Source: Metallibacterium scheffleri (GTDB lineage Bacteria > Pseudomonadota > Gammaproteobacteria > Xanthomonadales > Rhodanobacteraceae). Taken from it: a stretch of DNA of 64,000 nucleotides. The position numbers and the translations under genes were made by a program. How positions within the stretch are numbered: the stretch's first letter is position 1; every line of letters begins with the position of its first letter. The notes under the pieces are model-generated. The model made no database searches and had not been told where the DNA came from. It was given only the letters and a program-made list of their open reading frames with translations. Shown one piece after another: positions 26,548 through 37,119 of this stretch. Where the stretch lies: assembly GCF_002077135.1 (NCBI RefSeq), contig NZ_LDOS01000001.1, forward strand, positions 914,001 through 978,000. Reading direction: 5' to 3'.

Positions 26548-27483
26548 TCAATCCAGCGCGTAGCCGAACTGCTGCCGGAACTGCTCGGCGAACTCGGCGT
26601 AGCCGAAACGCTGGTTTTGCGTGCCCGGGTATTCGATCTTCAGCGCGCCCATCAGCGAAGCCATGCGTCCGGCAGTGGCCCAATCGCAGTCGCGCATGAG
26701 GCCGAAAATCAGCCCGGCGCGATAGGCATCGCCGCAGCCGGTGGGGTCGGTGATGCGACGCTCGTGCGCCGGCGGAATCTCGACACTGCCCTTGCGCGTG
26801 TGGATGAGCGAGCCGCGCGGCCCGTGCGTCACGATGTAGGCGCGCACGCGCGTGGCGATCTGCTGCTCGTTCCAGCCGGTGTGCTGCTGCAACAGTTGCG
26901 ACTCGTAGTCGTTGACGGTGACGTACTGCGCCTGTTCGATGAAAGCGCGGAACTCGGCACCGTTGAACAGCGGCAGCGCCTGGCCGGGATCAAAGATGAA
27001 AGGCACATCGCGCTCGGCGAATTCGCGCGCATGCTGCAGCATGGCCTCGCGCGTGTCCGGCGCGACGATGCCGAAACTCACCCCGGGCACGTCGCGCACG
27101 TGGGCTTCGACCGAGCGCATCATCGCGCCCGGATGAAACGCGGTGATCTGGTTGTCGTCCAGATCAGTGGTGATGAACGCCTGCGCGGTGAACAGATCAT
27201 CGATCTCGCGCACCTGGTCGAGACGGATGCCGCAGGCCTCGAAATGCTTGCGATAGGGGCCGAAATCCTGGCCGACCGCGGCCATCGGGATCGGCTCACC
27301 GCCAAGCAATTTGAGGTTGTAGGCAATGTTGCCGGCGCAGCCGCCGAATTCGCGCCGCATGCGCGGCACCAGAAATGACACATTCAGGATATGCACTTTG
27401 TCCGGCAGGATGTGGTTCTTGAACTGGTCCTGGAACACCATGATGGTGTCATAGGCAAGCGAACCGCAGATCAGCGCAGGCAT
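26548..27483 (-). CDS. PfkB-family kinase, adenosine-kinase-like
   Basis: A 311-residue ribokinase-fold enzyme. It begins MPALICGSLAYDTIMVF, shows the substrate-binding GG motif in REFGGCAGNIAYNLKLLGG, and has the catalytic signature ITDPTGCGDAYRAGLIFGL with the base Asp in GCGD. The sequence and length fit the bacterial adenosine kinase-like/carbohydrate kinase subgroup found in Xanthomonadales, which would phosphorylate adenosine or another nucleoside or sugar at the 5'-hydroxyl using ATP. It is a single gene, convergent with serB-serA across a 73-base spacer. Kinase fold is secure; substrate is not. Confidence 0.85.
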   Translation of the reverse strand: MPALICGSLAYDTIMVFQDQFKNHILPDKVHILNVSFLVPRMRREFGGCAGNIAYNLKLLGGEPIPMAAVGQDFGPYRKHFEACGIRLDQVREIDDLFTAQAFITTDLDDNQITAFHPGAMMRSVEAHVRDVPGVSFGIVAPDTREAMLQHAREFAERDVPFIFDPGQALPLFNGAEFRAFIEQAQYVTVNDYESQLLQQHTGWNEQQIATRVRAYIVTHGPRGSLIHTRKGSVEIPPAHERRITDPTGCGDAYRAGLIFGLMRDCDWATAGRMASLMGALKIEYPGTQNQRFGYAEFAEQFRQQFGYALD

Positions 27484-27593
27484 CGGGATTCCGGCAAGTC
27501 ATAACAGCCGGCGATGGTAACGCGGCCGCGCGACCATGCGACGAGGACGCTGGCAATACCGCGTCCGCAAAGGGTTTTTTAACGCCTTTGTCC

Positions 27594-28708
<1,115 letters not shown>

Positions 28709-28728
28709 GCGCGGAGGCGGCGCGGCTC

Positions 28729-29697
28729 ATGGCGCTGTCGCGCGACGGTTCGACCAGTTTGTTTGCGGCTTCGCCAGGCGGCACGCTGCGTCTGGCCGGC
28801 TATCTGCTGCTGGCGGTGGCGCTGATGATGCTCGATCACCGCAACGACTGGCTGCCGCGTGTGCGCAATGCGGCGGCGCTGGCGGTGGAACCGGCCTGGC
28901 GCCTGGCCGGCGCGCCGGCGCGCTGGCTGGGCGACCTGCGCGAGAACCTCGCCGCGCAGTCCAGCCTGCGCAGCGAAAACCGCAAATTGCGCGACGCGTT
29001 GCTGCTGGCCAACGTGCGCATCGCGCGCATGCAGGCGCTGGTGCGGCAGAACGATCAGCTCAAGCGTTTGCTGGATGCCGCCGATTCCCTGCGCATGCAA
29101 GGCCAGTTGGCGCGTGTGATCGATATCGATCTTGATCCTTATCGACGGCGTCTGGTGCTCAATCGCGGTGCACGGGAAGGAGTACGGGTGGGGCAGGCCG
29201 CGGTCGATGCGCATGGCGTGATGGGCCAGGTGATCGAGGTGTTGCCGAATACTGCGGTGCTGATGCTGGTGACCGATCCCAGCAGCGCACTGCCGGTGAT
29301 CGATGCACGCAGTGGCGTGCGCGCGGTGGCGTATGGCAGCGGTTCGGGCGATGGGCTCAGTCTGCCCGACTTGCCGATCAATGCCGACATCAAGGTCGGC
29401 GACAGTCTGCTGACGTCGGGCCTCGGCGGACGTTTCCCGGCGGGATTTCCGGCGGCCACCGTGGTGTCGATCGCGGCGGATCGCTCGGGCAGTTATCTGC
29501 GCGCCGAGGCGCGACCGGCGGCGCGACTGAATCGCAGCGATCAGGTATTGCTGCTGCGTGATCTCGCCGAGCCAATGGGTCCGCCGGCGCCGGCCAGCGA
29601 CGCCGGGCCGCCCTCCAGCCTGATCGGGCCGGCATCTGCCGGCCAGGTTGGCGCGGCACCGCCGCGGAAGACCGCGCATGCAGGGACACGGCGATGA
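28729..29697 (+). CDS. mreC: Rod-shape determining protein MreC
   Basis: A 322-residue periplasmic scaffold anchored by one helix near residues 20-40 (GYLLLAVALMMLDHR), then a coiled coil (NLAAQSSLRSENRKLRDALL) and the two beta domains (ARVIDIDLDPYRRRLVLNRG, GVMGQVIEVLPNTAVLMLVT, GDSLLTSGLGGRFPAGFPAA). The C terminus is a Pro/Ala-rich tail. It links MreB and the PBP2-RodA synthase. Its stop overlaps the mreD start by four bases. Confidence 0.96.
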   Translation: MALSRDGSTSLFAASPGGTLRLAGYLLLAVALMMLDHRNDWLPRVRNAAALAVEPAWRLAGAPARWLGDLRENLAAQSSLRSENRKLRDALLLANVRIARMQALVRQNDQLKRLLDAADSLRMQGQLARVIDIDLDPYRRRLVLNRGAREGVRVGQAAVDAHGVMGQVIEVLPNTAVLMLVTDPSSALPVIDARSGVRAVAYGSGSGDGLSLPDLPINADIKVGDSLLTSGLGGRFPAGFPAATVVSIAADRSGSYLRAEARPAARLNRSDQVLLLRDLAEPMGPPAPASDAGPPSSLIGPASAGQVGAAPPRKTAHAGTRR

Positions 29698-30185
29698 TGC
29701 GCAACGATTGGCAGCGCTGGATCTGTTACCTCAGCCTGGTGTTGAGCCTGTTGCTGATGTTGCTGCCGTTGCCCGTGGCGTTGCTGCCGCTGCGGCCGTG
29801 GTGGCCGGCGCTGGTACTGATTTACTGGGTGCTGGAGGCGCCGGATCGGGTGGGACTGGGCACGGCATTCATCACGGGCCTGGCGGCCGATGTTCTGGCT
29901 GGGGCGCTGCTCGGTGATCAGGCGCTGCGCCTGGTGATCATCGTGTTTCTGGCGCAGCGCTTTCGCGCGCGATTGCGTTTTTTCCCGGTGGTGCAGCAGT
30001 CGGCGGCGGTGCTGTTGCTGCTGCTCAACGACAGTTTGCTGCGCTGGCTGATCCGCGCGTTCGCCGGTTTGCCGATGCTGCCGCTGCTGACCTGGGCCGC
30101 GCCACTGGTCGGTGCCGCGCTGTGGCCGTTCGTGTTTCTGCTGCTGGATGCCCTGCGCGCGCGATCGCGCACACGTGAGTCATGA
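29694..30185 (+). CDS. mreD: Rod-shape determining protein MreD
   Basis: A 163-residue polytopic protein with about five hydrophobic helices (WICYLSLVLSLLLMLLPLPV, then LRPWWPALVLIYWVLEA and TAFITGLAADVLAGALLGDQ among them). The motif RPWWPALVLIYWVL with P-x-x-x-G-x-x-x-D-V (FITGLAADV) is typical of MreD. It sits between mreC and mrdA with four-base overlaps on both sides. It belongs to the elongasome. Confidence 0.93.
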   Translation: MMRNDWQRWICYLSLVLSLLLMLLPLPVALLPLRPWWPALVLIYWVLEAPDRVGLGTAFITGLAADVLAGALLGDQALRLVIIVFLAQRFRARLRFFPVVQQSAAVLLLLLNDSLLRWLIRAFAGLPMLPLLTWAAPLVGAALWPFVFLLLDALRARSRTRES

Positions 30186-32209
30186 AGCGCAAGCCGCGTC
30201 CAGCATTGCGCAACAGTGGCGAGGAGCAGCGCCAGTTCACCCGGCGCGCGTGGTTCAGTATGGCCCTGATCCTGCTGGCGCTGGTCGGACTGGGCGTGCG
30301 CTTTTTCTGGCTGCAGGTGGTGCGTCACGATGAGTTCGTGACGCGCGCCAACGACAACAGCATCCACGTGCGTTTCCTGTCGCCTCCGCGCGGCATGATC
30401 TTCGACCGCAATGGCGTGGTGCTGGCCGAAAACGTGCCTGCTTTCCGACTCGAGGTCGTACCCGATCAGGTGCACGACATGCAGGCGCTGCTCAAGTCGC
30501 TGGCCACGGTGGTGCCATTGTCCGGCGATGATCTGCGCCGCTTCGGGCAGGCGTTGAAGGAGCGGCGCAGTTTTCAAAGCGTGCCATTGCGCAATCGCCT
30601 CAGCGAGGACGAGATCGCGCGCTTCGCCATCAATCGCTGGCGTTTCCCCGGGGTCGAGATCGCGCCTTACCTGCGCCGCTACTATCCCGAGGGCGCGTTG
30701 ACCGCCTCGGTGGTGGGCTATGTCGGCAGCATCGATCAGCGCGAGGCGGAAAAACTGCAGGGCACGCCCTACGCCGACATGAGCCAGATCGGCAAGTCCG
30801 GCATCGAGCGCGAGTACGAGAAGCTGCTGCGTGGTGTGCCCGGCTACGAGCTGGTCGAAGTCAACGCCGATCAGCGCCCGGTGCGCGTGCTCGAGCGTGT
30901 GCCGCCGCGGCCGGGGCAGAATCTCTACCTGACCCTGGACATGCAACTGCAAAATGCCGCCTATGCGGGGTTGCGCGGGCGCGCGGGCGCGGCGGTGGCG
31001 GTGGACCCGCGCAATGGCCAGGTGCTGGCGCTGGCCAGTTCGCCCAGCTACGACCCCAACCTGTTCGTCGGTGGCATCAGCGAAGCCAATTACCAGGCGC
31101 TGCTGGATGACCCGCATCATCCGCTGCTCAACCGTGTCACCGATGGCACCTACCTGCCGGGCTCGACGGTCAAGCCATTCCTGGCCGTGGCCGGGCTGGA
31201 GCTGGGGCTGCGCACGCCGCAGTACACCGTGGACTCGGTTGGTGAGTGGTACATCCCCGGGTTGCCACCCGGGACGCGTGGTTATCGCGATGATGTACCC
31301 GGCGGTTTCGGCGTGGTGGATCTGACGCAGGCCATCGAGATGTCGGTCAACACCTACTTTTACAAACTCGCCTATGACATGGGCATCAACCGTTTGACTG
31401 CCTTCATGGCCAAGTTCGGCTTCGGCCAGCCCAGCGGCATCGACCTGCCGCACGAGGCCAGTGGCGTGCTGCCCTCGCGCGCATGGAAGGCAAAGACGCT
31501 GCACCGACCCTGGTATCTGGGCGATACGGTCATCTCGGGGATCGGCCAGGGTTACTGGCAAGTCACGCCGCTGCAGTTGGCCAACGCGTTGTCGACGCTG
31601 GCCGATTTCGGCCAGCCCCATCGCCTGCACTTGCTTCTGGCCACGCAGGATGGCAGCGGCGCGCCAATCAAACCGGTCGTGCTGCCGCCGCCTGGCCCGC
31701 CAGTGATCGCGCGCCGCGCCGACTGGCAAGCGGTGATGGAGGGCATGGTCAAGGTGGTCGAAGGCGCACGCGGCACGGCGCGCGGTCTGGACGTGGGTTT
31801 CCCCTATCGCATCGCCGGCAAGACCGGTACCGCCGAGATCTTTTCGCGCACCTCGCATGTTTGGGATACCACGCGCACCAACCACCAGTTGGCGTTGCGC
31901 CATCGCGCCTTGTTCATCGGGTTTACTCCGGCCAGTGATCCGCGCGTGGCCGGGGTGGCGATTCTGGAACGCGCCGCCTGGGGCGGTCGCGATGCCGCGC
32001 CCATCGTGCGCGACATGTTCGATGCCTGGGCGCGCTTGCGCCATTTGCCGGATACGCCGTTGCCGGGGGACATCCTGCCGCCGTGGGCGCCGTTGAGCGC
32101 GCCTGCGAGCGCGGCCAGCAGCGCGCCGGTGCCACCGGCGGCGGATCTGCCCCACGCCGGCAGCGTGCTCAACCGCGCCGCAGCGACCGTGGTGGGCGGG
32201 GCGCCATGA
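30182..32209 (+). CDS. mrdA: Penicillin-binding protein 2 (elongation transpeptidase)
   Basis: A 675-residue class B PBP. A cytoplasmic N terminus and one membrane anchor (RAWFSMALILLALVGLGVRF) lead to the pedestal domain (SPPRGMIFDRNGVVLAENVP). The transpeptidase follows, with the nucleophile Ser in YLPGSTVKPF, the SxN motif SVNTYFY and the KTG motif AGKTGTAEIFS. The last 60 residues are a Pro/Ala-rich tail. It cross-links new peptidoglycan together with RodA, whose gene overlaps the stop as ATGA. Length is slightly above the usual 630. Confidence 0.97.
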   Translation: MKRKPRPALRNSGEEQRQFTRRAWFSMALILLALVGLGVRFFWLQVVRHDEFVTRANDNSIHVRFLSPPRGMIFDRNGVVLAENVPAFRLEVVPDQVHDMQALLKSLATVVPLSGDDLRRFGQALKERRSFQSVPLRNRLSEDEIARFAINRWRFPGVEIAPYLRRYYPEGALTASVVGYVGSIDQREAEKLQGTPYADMSQIGKSGIEREYEKLLRGVPGYELVEVNADQRPVRVLERVPPRPGQNLYLTLDMQLQNAAYAGLRGRAGAAVAVDPRNGQVLALASSPSYDPNLFVGGISEANYQALLDDPHHPLLNRVTDGTYLPGSTVKPFLAVAGLELGLRTPQYTVDSVGEWYIPGLPPGTRGYRDDVPGGFGVVDLTQAIEMSVNTYFYKLAYDMGINRLTAFMAKFGFGQPSGIDLPHEASGVLPSRAWKAKTLHRPWYLGDTVISGIGQGYWQVTPLQLANALSTLADFGQPHRLHLLLATQDGSGAPIKPVVLPPPGPPVIARRADWQAVMEGMVKVVEGARGTARGLDVGFPYRIAGKTGTAEIFSRTSHVWDTTRTNHQLALRHRALFIGFTPASDPRVAGVAILERAAWGGRDAAPIVRDMFDAWARLRHLPDTPLPGDILPPWAPLSAPASAASSAPVPPAADLPHAGSVLNRAAATVVGGAP

Positions 32210-33318
32210 ACCATAGCGTGCTGCGCATCGAGGTTTTCCTGCGCCGTCTGCTGACGCGGCCGCGGCTGGATGTGCCGCTGCTGATCGCGTTGCTGTTGCT
32301 GGCCGGCATGGGCTTGTTCTTCCTGTCCAGCGCCGCGGATCTGGCTTGGCGCACGATCGGCGCGCAGGCGGCGCGTTTCGTGCTGGGCTTCATGCTGCTG
32401 TACGTGGTTTCGCGCATTTCGCCGACGCAGTTCCGGCACTGGTCGCCGGCGCTGTACGTGTTGAGCGTTGTCCTGCTGGTGCTGGTGCTGCTGCTGGGCG
32501 AGGGCCGCGGCGCCGATCGCTGGCTCAACCTGGGCATCGTCCGCTTTCAACCCTCGGAGTTGCTCAAGCTGACCACGCCGATGATGGCGGCCTGGTATCT
32601 GGCACAGCGTCCGCTGCCGCCGAGTTGGCGCGATCTGGGCGTGGTGCTGCTGCTGATCGCGCTGCCGGCAGGATTGATCGCCCTGCAGCCCGATCTGGGT
32701 ACCGCGCTGCTGGTCGTGGCGGCGGGTGCTTTCGTGCTGTTCCTGGCCGGGCTGTCGCTGCGTCGCATCGGCCTGATCCTGGGCGTCGTCCTGCTGATGC
32801 TGCCGGTGGCCTGGCATTTCATGCACGACTACCAGCGCGAGCGCGTGCTGACCTTGTTCAATCCCGAGTCCGATCCACTGGGTACCGGCTGGCACGTCAT
32901 TCAGTCCGAGATCGCGGTAGGTTCCGGTGGCGTGCTCGGCAAGGGTTTCATGCGCGGTACCCAGGCGCAGTTGCAGTTTCTGCCCGAGCACACCACCGAT
33001 TTCATCTACGCCGTGGTGGGCGAGGAGTTCGGCCTGGTCGGCGTGCTCCTGCTGCTGGCGCTATACCTGTTCATCATCGGCCGCAGTCTGTGGATCGCGG
33101 TCAATGCGCGCGATACCTATGCGCGACTGCTGAGCGGCGCGTTGGCGATGAGCTTTTTCGTGTACGTGATGGTCAACGGCGGCATGATCACCGGGCTGTT
33201 GCCCGTGGTCGGCGTACCTTTGCCGCTGGTCAGCTACGGCGGCACTTCGGCGGTGAGTCTGCTGACCGGATTCGGCGTGCTGATGTCGATCCATGCGCAT
33301 CGCAAACTCAACCAATAA
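32206..33318 (+). CDS. mrdB: Peptidoglycan glycosyltransferase RodA
   Basis: A 370-residue SEDS protein with ten predicted membrane helices, started at the ATG at 32206, which overlaps the mrdA stop. It shows AADLAWRTIGAQAARFV, GRGADRWLNLGIVRFQPSEL, LKLTTPMMAAWYLA, the catalytic-loop LIALQPDLGTALLV with the essential Asp, and the C-terminal GVPLPLVSYGGTSAVSLLTG. It polymerises lipid II during cell elongation with PBP2. Confidence 0.97.
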   Translation: MNHSVLRIEVFLRRLLTRPRLDVPLLIALLLLAGMGLFFLSSAADLAWRTIGAQAARFVLGFMLLYVVSRISPTQFRHWSPALYVLSVVLLVLVLLLGEGRGADRWLNLGIVRFQPSELLKLTTPMMAAWYLAQRPLPPSWRDLGVVLLLIALPAGLIALQPDLGTALLVVAAGAFVLFLAGLSLRRIGLILGVVLLMLPVAWHFMHDYQRERVLTLFNPESDPLGTGWHVIQSEIAVGSGGVLGKGFMRGTQAQLQFLPEHTTDFIYAVVGEEFGLVGVLLLLALYLFIIGRSLWIAVNARDTYARLLSGALAMSFFVYVMVNGGMITGLLPVVGVPLPLVSYGGTSAVSLLTGFGVLMSIHAHRKLNQ

Positions 33319-33417
33319 CCGGGCATGGCGCCGCCGGCAGGCACGCGCCGCGCCTGCGGGCAGGCCATGCGCGCATGCTACGCTGACCGCTGCCGCCACG
33401 CCTGCGACGCGCCGCTG

Positions 33418-34497
33418 ATGCTGATGCCGACTCGTGTTTTCCTGCTGGCCTGTGCCGTGCTGTGTGCGGGTTGCGTGGCGCAGCCGCGGCCAGCGCCCAC
33501 GCCCCCTGCACAAGCAGCGCCGGCTGCTGCTGCCGCGCGCGCCGCCAGCGTGATGCCCGCGGCGGTCGCTGGTGTCGTTCCGGCCGTCGCACCCGACGTG
33601 CAGGATTTCGTCGCGCAATTGCTGCGTCAGCACCCCGATCTGGAGCGTACGCACATCGAGCAACTGCTGGCCGAGGCGCGCGTGCAGCCCTCGATCATCG
33701 CGGCGATGCAGCGCCCGGCCGAGGCGAAGCCCTGGAAGGACTACCGGCCGATTTTTCTCGGCCAGGCGCGTATCGATGCCGGCATCGCGTTTTACCGGGC
33801 GCACCGCGAGCGGGTCGATCGCATCGCCGACCGCTACGGCGTGCCGCCGCAGATCCTGGTGGCGATCCTCGGCGTGGAGACCTACTACGGCCGTCAGACC
33901 GGCGGTTACCGTGTACTCGACGCGCTGTATACGCTGGCCTTCCACTATCCGCCGCGCGCGGCCTTTTTCCAGAAGGAACTGGGCGTGTTCCTGAGCCTGC
34001 CGCGCGGCGCGCTCCCCGGTCCGCGCGCCGAACTGCGCGGCTCTTACGCGGGTGCGATGGGCTGGTGCCAGTTCATGCCATCGAGCTTCGCGCGCTATGG
34101 CGTCAGCGTCGATGCCGGCGGCCCCGTGGACCTGTGGGGCTCGCTGCCCGACATCCTCGCCAGCACCGCGAATTATCTGGCGCAACACGGCTGGCAGCGC
34201 GATGCGCCCATCGCCGTGCGCGCGCGGGCCGCGGCCGCCGCGCAGGCGCCACCGATCGAGGGCAGCGCGCCGATCCACACGGTCGCCGGGCTGGCCGCGC
34301 GCGGCTACACCGGCGCCGCCGGCATCGCGCAGCGAACGCCGGCCACGCTGCTCACCCTGCAGGGTCGGGATGGCCCCGAATACTGGATCACCTTCACCAA
34401 TTTCCAGGTGATCACGCGCTACAACACCAGCGCGATGTATGCGCTGGCGGTAACGCAATTGGCCGATGACATCGCGCAGGGTGCGGCCACGCAATGA
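33418..34497 (+). CDS. mltB: Membrane-bound lytic transglycosylase B
   Basis: A 359-residue lipoprotein from the ATG at 33418 (one at 33424 is equivalent). The signal peptide ends in a lipobox (LLACAVLCAGC). After a Pro/Ala-rich linker of about 50 residues comes the MltB/SLT catalytic domain: YGVPPQILVAILGVETYYGR with the catalytic Glu, GSYAGAMGWCQFMPSSFARY, and DLWGSLPDILASTANYLAQH. It cleaves glycan strands with 1,6-anhydro ends. A 99-base gap follows rodA, and its stop overlaps the rlpA start. Confidence 0.94.
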   Translation: MLMPTRVFLLACAVLCAGCVAQPRPAPTPPAQAAPAAAAARAASVMPAAVAGVVPAVAPDVQDFVAQLLRQHPDLERTHIEQLLAEARVQPSIIAAMQRPAEAKPWKDYRPIFLGQARIDAGIAFYRAHRERVDRIADRYGVPPQILVAILGVETYYGRQTGGYRVLDALYTLAFHYPPRAAFFQKELGVFLSLPRGALPGPRAELRGSYAGAMGWCQFMPSSFARYGVSVDAGGPVDLWGSLPDILASTANYLAQHGWQRDAPIAVRARAAAAAQAPPIEGSAPIHTVAGLAARGYTGAAGIAQRTPATLLTLQGRDGPEYWITFTNFQVITRYNTSAMYALAVTQLADDIAQGAATQ

Positions 34498-35468
34498 GGC
34501 GCCACGTGGTCGCTGCGGTCGCGCTGCTGGCCGGCGTGCTGCTGCTGGCCGGTTGCGCTTCAGCGCCATCGCGGCCGCCGCCGCTGCCGACGCACTGCGT
34601 GGGGGGTGCGATGCCGGCGAATCTGGCTGCCATCCCGATGCCGACGCCGGTGCCCGAGCCGCCGTCACGTTACGGCAACCGCTCCAGCTACCAGGTGTTC
34701 GGGCGTACCTATCACGTGCTGTCCAGTGCGCGCGGCTACGATCAGACCGGGATCGCGTCGTGGTACGGCCAGCGCTCGCAGGGCAAGCTGACCTCGAATC
34801 TGGAGCACTACGATTTGTACAAGTACACCGCGGCCAGCAAGGTGCTGCCGCTGCCGACCTTCGTGCGCGTGACCAATCTGGACAATGGCAAGTGCGTCAT
34901 CGTGCGCGTCAACGATCGCGGGCCGTTCGTGCACGGGCGCATCATCGACCTGTCCTACCTCGCGGCGCTGCGGCTCGGGGTCTGGTGCAGCGGCACCGCG
35001 CCGGTGCGCGTGCAGGCCATCGACGCCAACGATCCGGCGCAGGTGCGCGCATTGAGCTGCCCCGCAGCGGGATGGGCCGCGACCGCGCCGCCTCCGCCAC
35101 CTGCGTCGCCGGCATCGGTCGCGCCTGCCCCCACGCCGCCTGCATCAGTACCCGCGCCGCCCCTGCCGATGCCGGGTCCCGCGCCCGCGGCGTCCCTGCC
35201 GGCAATGCAAGCGCCGCGTAGTGCGCAGGTGATCTATCTGCAGGTTGGCGTGTTCACCGTTCAAGCAGACGCTGAACGCGTTCTTCAGCTTCTGCGCGAC
35301 AATCAACTGAACGATGCGAACATACGCACCATCACATTCGATGGACAATCGCTGTGGTTCGTGCGCGTCGGCCCGCTGCACAGTGCCGCCGCCGCCGCCG
35401 TGACCCCCCGTCTGATCCTGCTCGGTCTGCCCGTGCTGCGTATCGATGAACCGCTGCCTTCCCACTGA
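34494..35468 (+). CDS. rlpA: Septal lytic transglycosylase RlpA
   Basis: A 324-residue lipoprotein (lipobox LLLAGCAS). The double-psi beta-barrel domain covers about 75-175 (GIASWYGQRSQGKLTSN, VLPLPTFVRVTNLDNGK, VIVRVNDRGPFVHGRIIDLS). The usual TANGE motif reads TSNLE here, keeping the Glu; the Asp of VNDRGPF is also kept. A Pro/Ala-rich linker joins a C-terminal SPOR domain (about 248-320, IYLQVGVFTVQADAERVLQL) that binds denuded glycan at division sites. It overlaps mltB by four bases and is six bases before dacC. Confidence 0.93.
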   Translation: MRRHVVAAVALLAGVLLLAGCASAPSRPPPLPTHCVGGAMPANLAAIPMPTPVPEPPSRYGNRSSYQVFGRTYHVLSSARGYDQTGIASWYGQRSQGKLTSNLEHYDLYKYTAASKVLPLPTFVRVTNLDNGKCVIVRVNDRGPFVHGRIIDLSYLAALRLGVWCSGTAPVRVQAIDANDPAQVRALSCPAAGWAATAPPPPPASPASVAPAPTPPASVPAPPLPMPGPAPAASLPAMQAPRSAQVIYLQVGVFTVQADAERVLQLLRDNQLNDANIRTITFDGQSLWFVRVGPLHSAAAAAVTPRLILLGLPVLRIDEPLPSH

Positions 35469-35474
35469 GTTCCC

Positions 35475-36755
35475 ATGTCGATGAAATGCAAACGCGCCGT
35501 TCCCGCCCTGCTGGCCGCTGTCCTGCTGGTCATGGTCACCGCCACGCAGGCGCAGCAGCCTGTGCCCGGCGCGGCGCTGCCGATGCCGCCGCGGCCCACC
35601 GTGGCCATGCCGCAGATGCCCACTCCGCCGCCGCCGGCACTGGATGCCATTTCCTACGTGCTGATGGACTATCAGACCGGGCAGTTGATCGCGCACCACG
35701 ACATGCACATGCGCCTGCCGCCGGCCTCGCTGACCAAGCTGATGACCGCCTACGTGGTCGACGCCGCGCTGGCTTCGGGCAAGGTGCACTGGAACGACAA
35801 GGTCTACATCAGCGATCACGCTTGGGCCAAGGGCGGCGCCGGTACCGACGGCTCCACCAGCTTCCTCAAGCTGCATCACTATTACCCCTTGTCCGAGGTG
35901 TACAAGGGCATGATCGTGCAGTCCGGCAATGATGCCGCCATCGCCCTGGCCGAGCATGTCGCCGGCACCGAAGGCGCGTTCGTGCAGTTGATGAATGCCT
36001 ATGCGCAGCGCCTGGGCATGAAGAATACGCACTACTCCGACGCTGATGGTTACCCGAAGCCGGATCTGTACGTCACGGCTTACGATCTGGCCTTGCTGGC
36101 GCGCGCGCTGATCCACGATTTTCCGCAGTATTACTACGTGTACAAGATTCCACACGTCACCATCGACGGCATCAAGCAGTGGAACCGCAACATGCTGCTG
36201 TGGCGCGATCCGTCGGTGGACGGATTGAAGACCGGCAGCACCGCCGAGGCGGGGTTTTGTCTGGTGGCCTCGGCCGAGCGCAACGGCCAGCGTCTGATCG
36301 GTGTGGTGATGAAAACCAAAAGCCTCAGCGACGCGGCCAACCAGGACGAGGCGCTGTTCAATTACGGTTTCCGCTTTTTCACCACGCGTACGCTGTACAA
36401 GCCCAACCAGGCGCTGGCCACTCCGGTGGTATGGAAGGGTGCCAGCGGCACGCTGCCGGTGGGCGTGACGCAGGCAGTCGCGGTGACCCTTCCGCGCGGG
36501 CACTACGCGGACCTGAAGGCCAGCATGGACATTCCGGCGACGCTGATCGCGCCGTTCAAGCAGGGTCAGCGCATCGGCACGCTCAGCGTCAGTCTGGATG
36601 GCAAGGTGCTGGCGCAGGCGCCGCTGGTGGCCTTGAAAGCGGTGCCCGAGGCCGGTTTCTTCGGCCGCACCTGGGACAGCTTGCGGCTGTGGTGGGCGGG
36701 CGACAAGGCTAGGCCCGCCGTGCCGGCGTTGCCGCCATCCGCAGCCAAGCCATGA
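35475..36755 (+). CDS. dacC: D-alanyl-D-alanine carboxypeptidase (PBP5/6 type)
   Basis: A 426-residue periplasmic low-molecular-weight PBP with a signal peptide (VPALLAAVLLVMVTATQAQQ). The active-site motifs are SxxK in PPASLTKLMTAYVVD, SGN in IVQSGNDAAIALAEH and KTG in DGLKTGSTAEAGFCLVAS. The C-terminal beta domain (ATPVVWKGASGTLPVGVTQA) ends in an amphipathic-type segment (GFFGRTWDSLRLWW) and Pro/Ala tail for membrane contact. It trims pentapeptides to tetrapeptides. Whether it is best called DacA or DacC cannot be settled; it overlaps ybeD by four bases. Confidence 0.93.
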   Translation: MSMKCKRAVPALLAAVLLVMVTATQAQQPVPGAALPMPPRPTVAMPQMPTPPPPALDAISYVLMDYQTGQLIAHHDMHMRLPPASLTKLMTAYVVDAALASGKVHWNDKVYISDHAWAKGGAGTDGSTSFLKLHHYYPLSEVYKGMIVQSGNDAAIALAEHVAGTEGAFVQLMNAYAQRLGMKNTHYSDADGYPKPDLYVTAYDLALLARALIHDFPQYYYVYKIPHVTIDGIKQWNRNMLLWRDPSVDGLKTGSTAEAGFCLVASAERNGQRLIGVVMKTKSLSDAANQDEALFNYGFRFFTTRTLYKPNQALATPVVWKGASGTLPVGVTQAVAVTLPRGHYADLKASMDIPATLIAPFKQGQRIGTLSVSLDGKVLAQAPLVALKAVPEAGFFGRTWDSLRLWWAGDKARPAVPALPPSAAKP

Positions 36756-37042
36756 GCCTGCCGCCAGACTGCGCGCTGCTGCCGGGCACGGGTTTCAGCT
36801 TTCCCGGCGAGTTCGAGATCGCCGCCATGGGCCGCGCCGGTCTGGGACTGGAGGCGCGCGTGCCCAGCCTGCTGCGCCACGAGGCCGGTCTGCGGGTGAT
36901 CGATGATTCGCTCGACGTGCGCGTCTCTGGCGGTGGGCGGTATGTGGCCGTGCGCGTGCGTTTCGTGGCCGCCGCGCGCGACGACTACGAGCGCGCGCAC
37001 GCGGTGCTGCGCGCCGATCCGGACATCCGCTACACGCTATGA
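36752..37042 (+). CDS. ybeD: DUF493 family protein YbeD
   Basis: A 96-residue cytosolic protein with an ACT-like fold, recognised by DCALLPGTGFSFPGEFEI and the C-terminal VRVRFVAAARDDYERAHAVL. It lies between dacC and lipB, exactly as in many gammaproteobacteria. The role is not established; the context suggests a regulatory link to lipoate synthesis or cell-wall enzymes. Confidence 0.9.
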   Translation: MSLPPDCALLPGTGFSFPGEFEIAAMGRAGLGLEARVPSLLRHEAGLRVIDDSLDVRVSGGGRYVAVRVRFVAAARDDYERAHAVLRADPDIRYTL

Positions 37043-37119
37043 CGCCCTGCACGCGCGGTGATGACCGGCAGCCATTACAATGATGAATTCGCCGCGGCCG
37101 CAGCGGGGCGAATCAGCCC

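Noticed and set aside
29918-32155. 745-residue minus-strand open frame
   Set aside because: Opposite mreD and mrdA; all motifs belong to the plus-strand genes.
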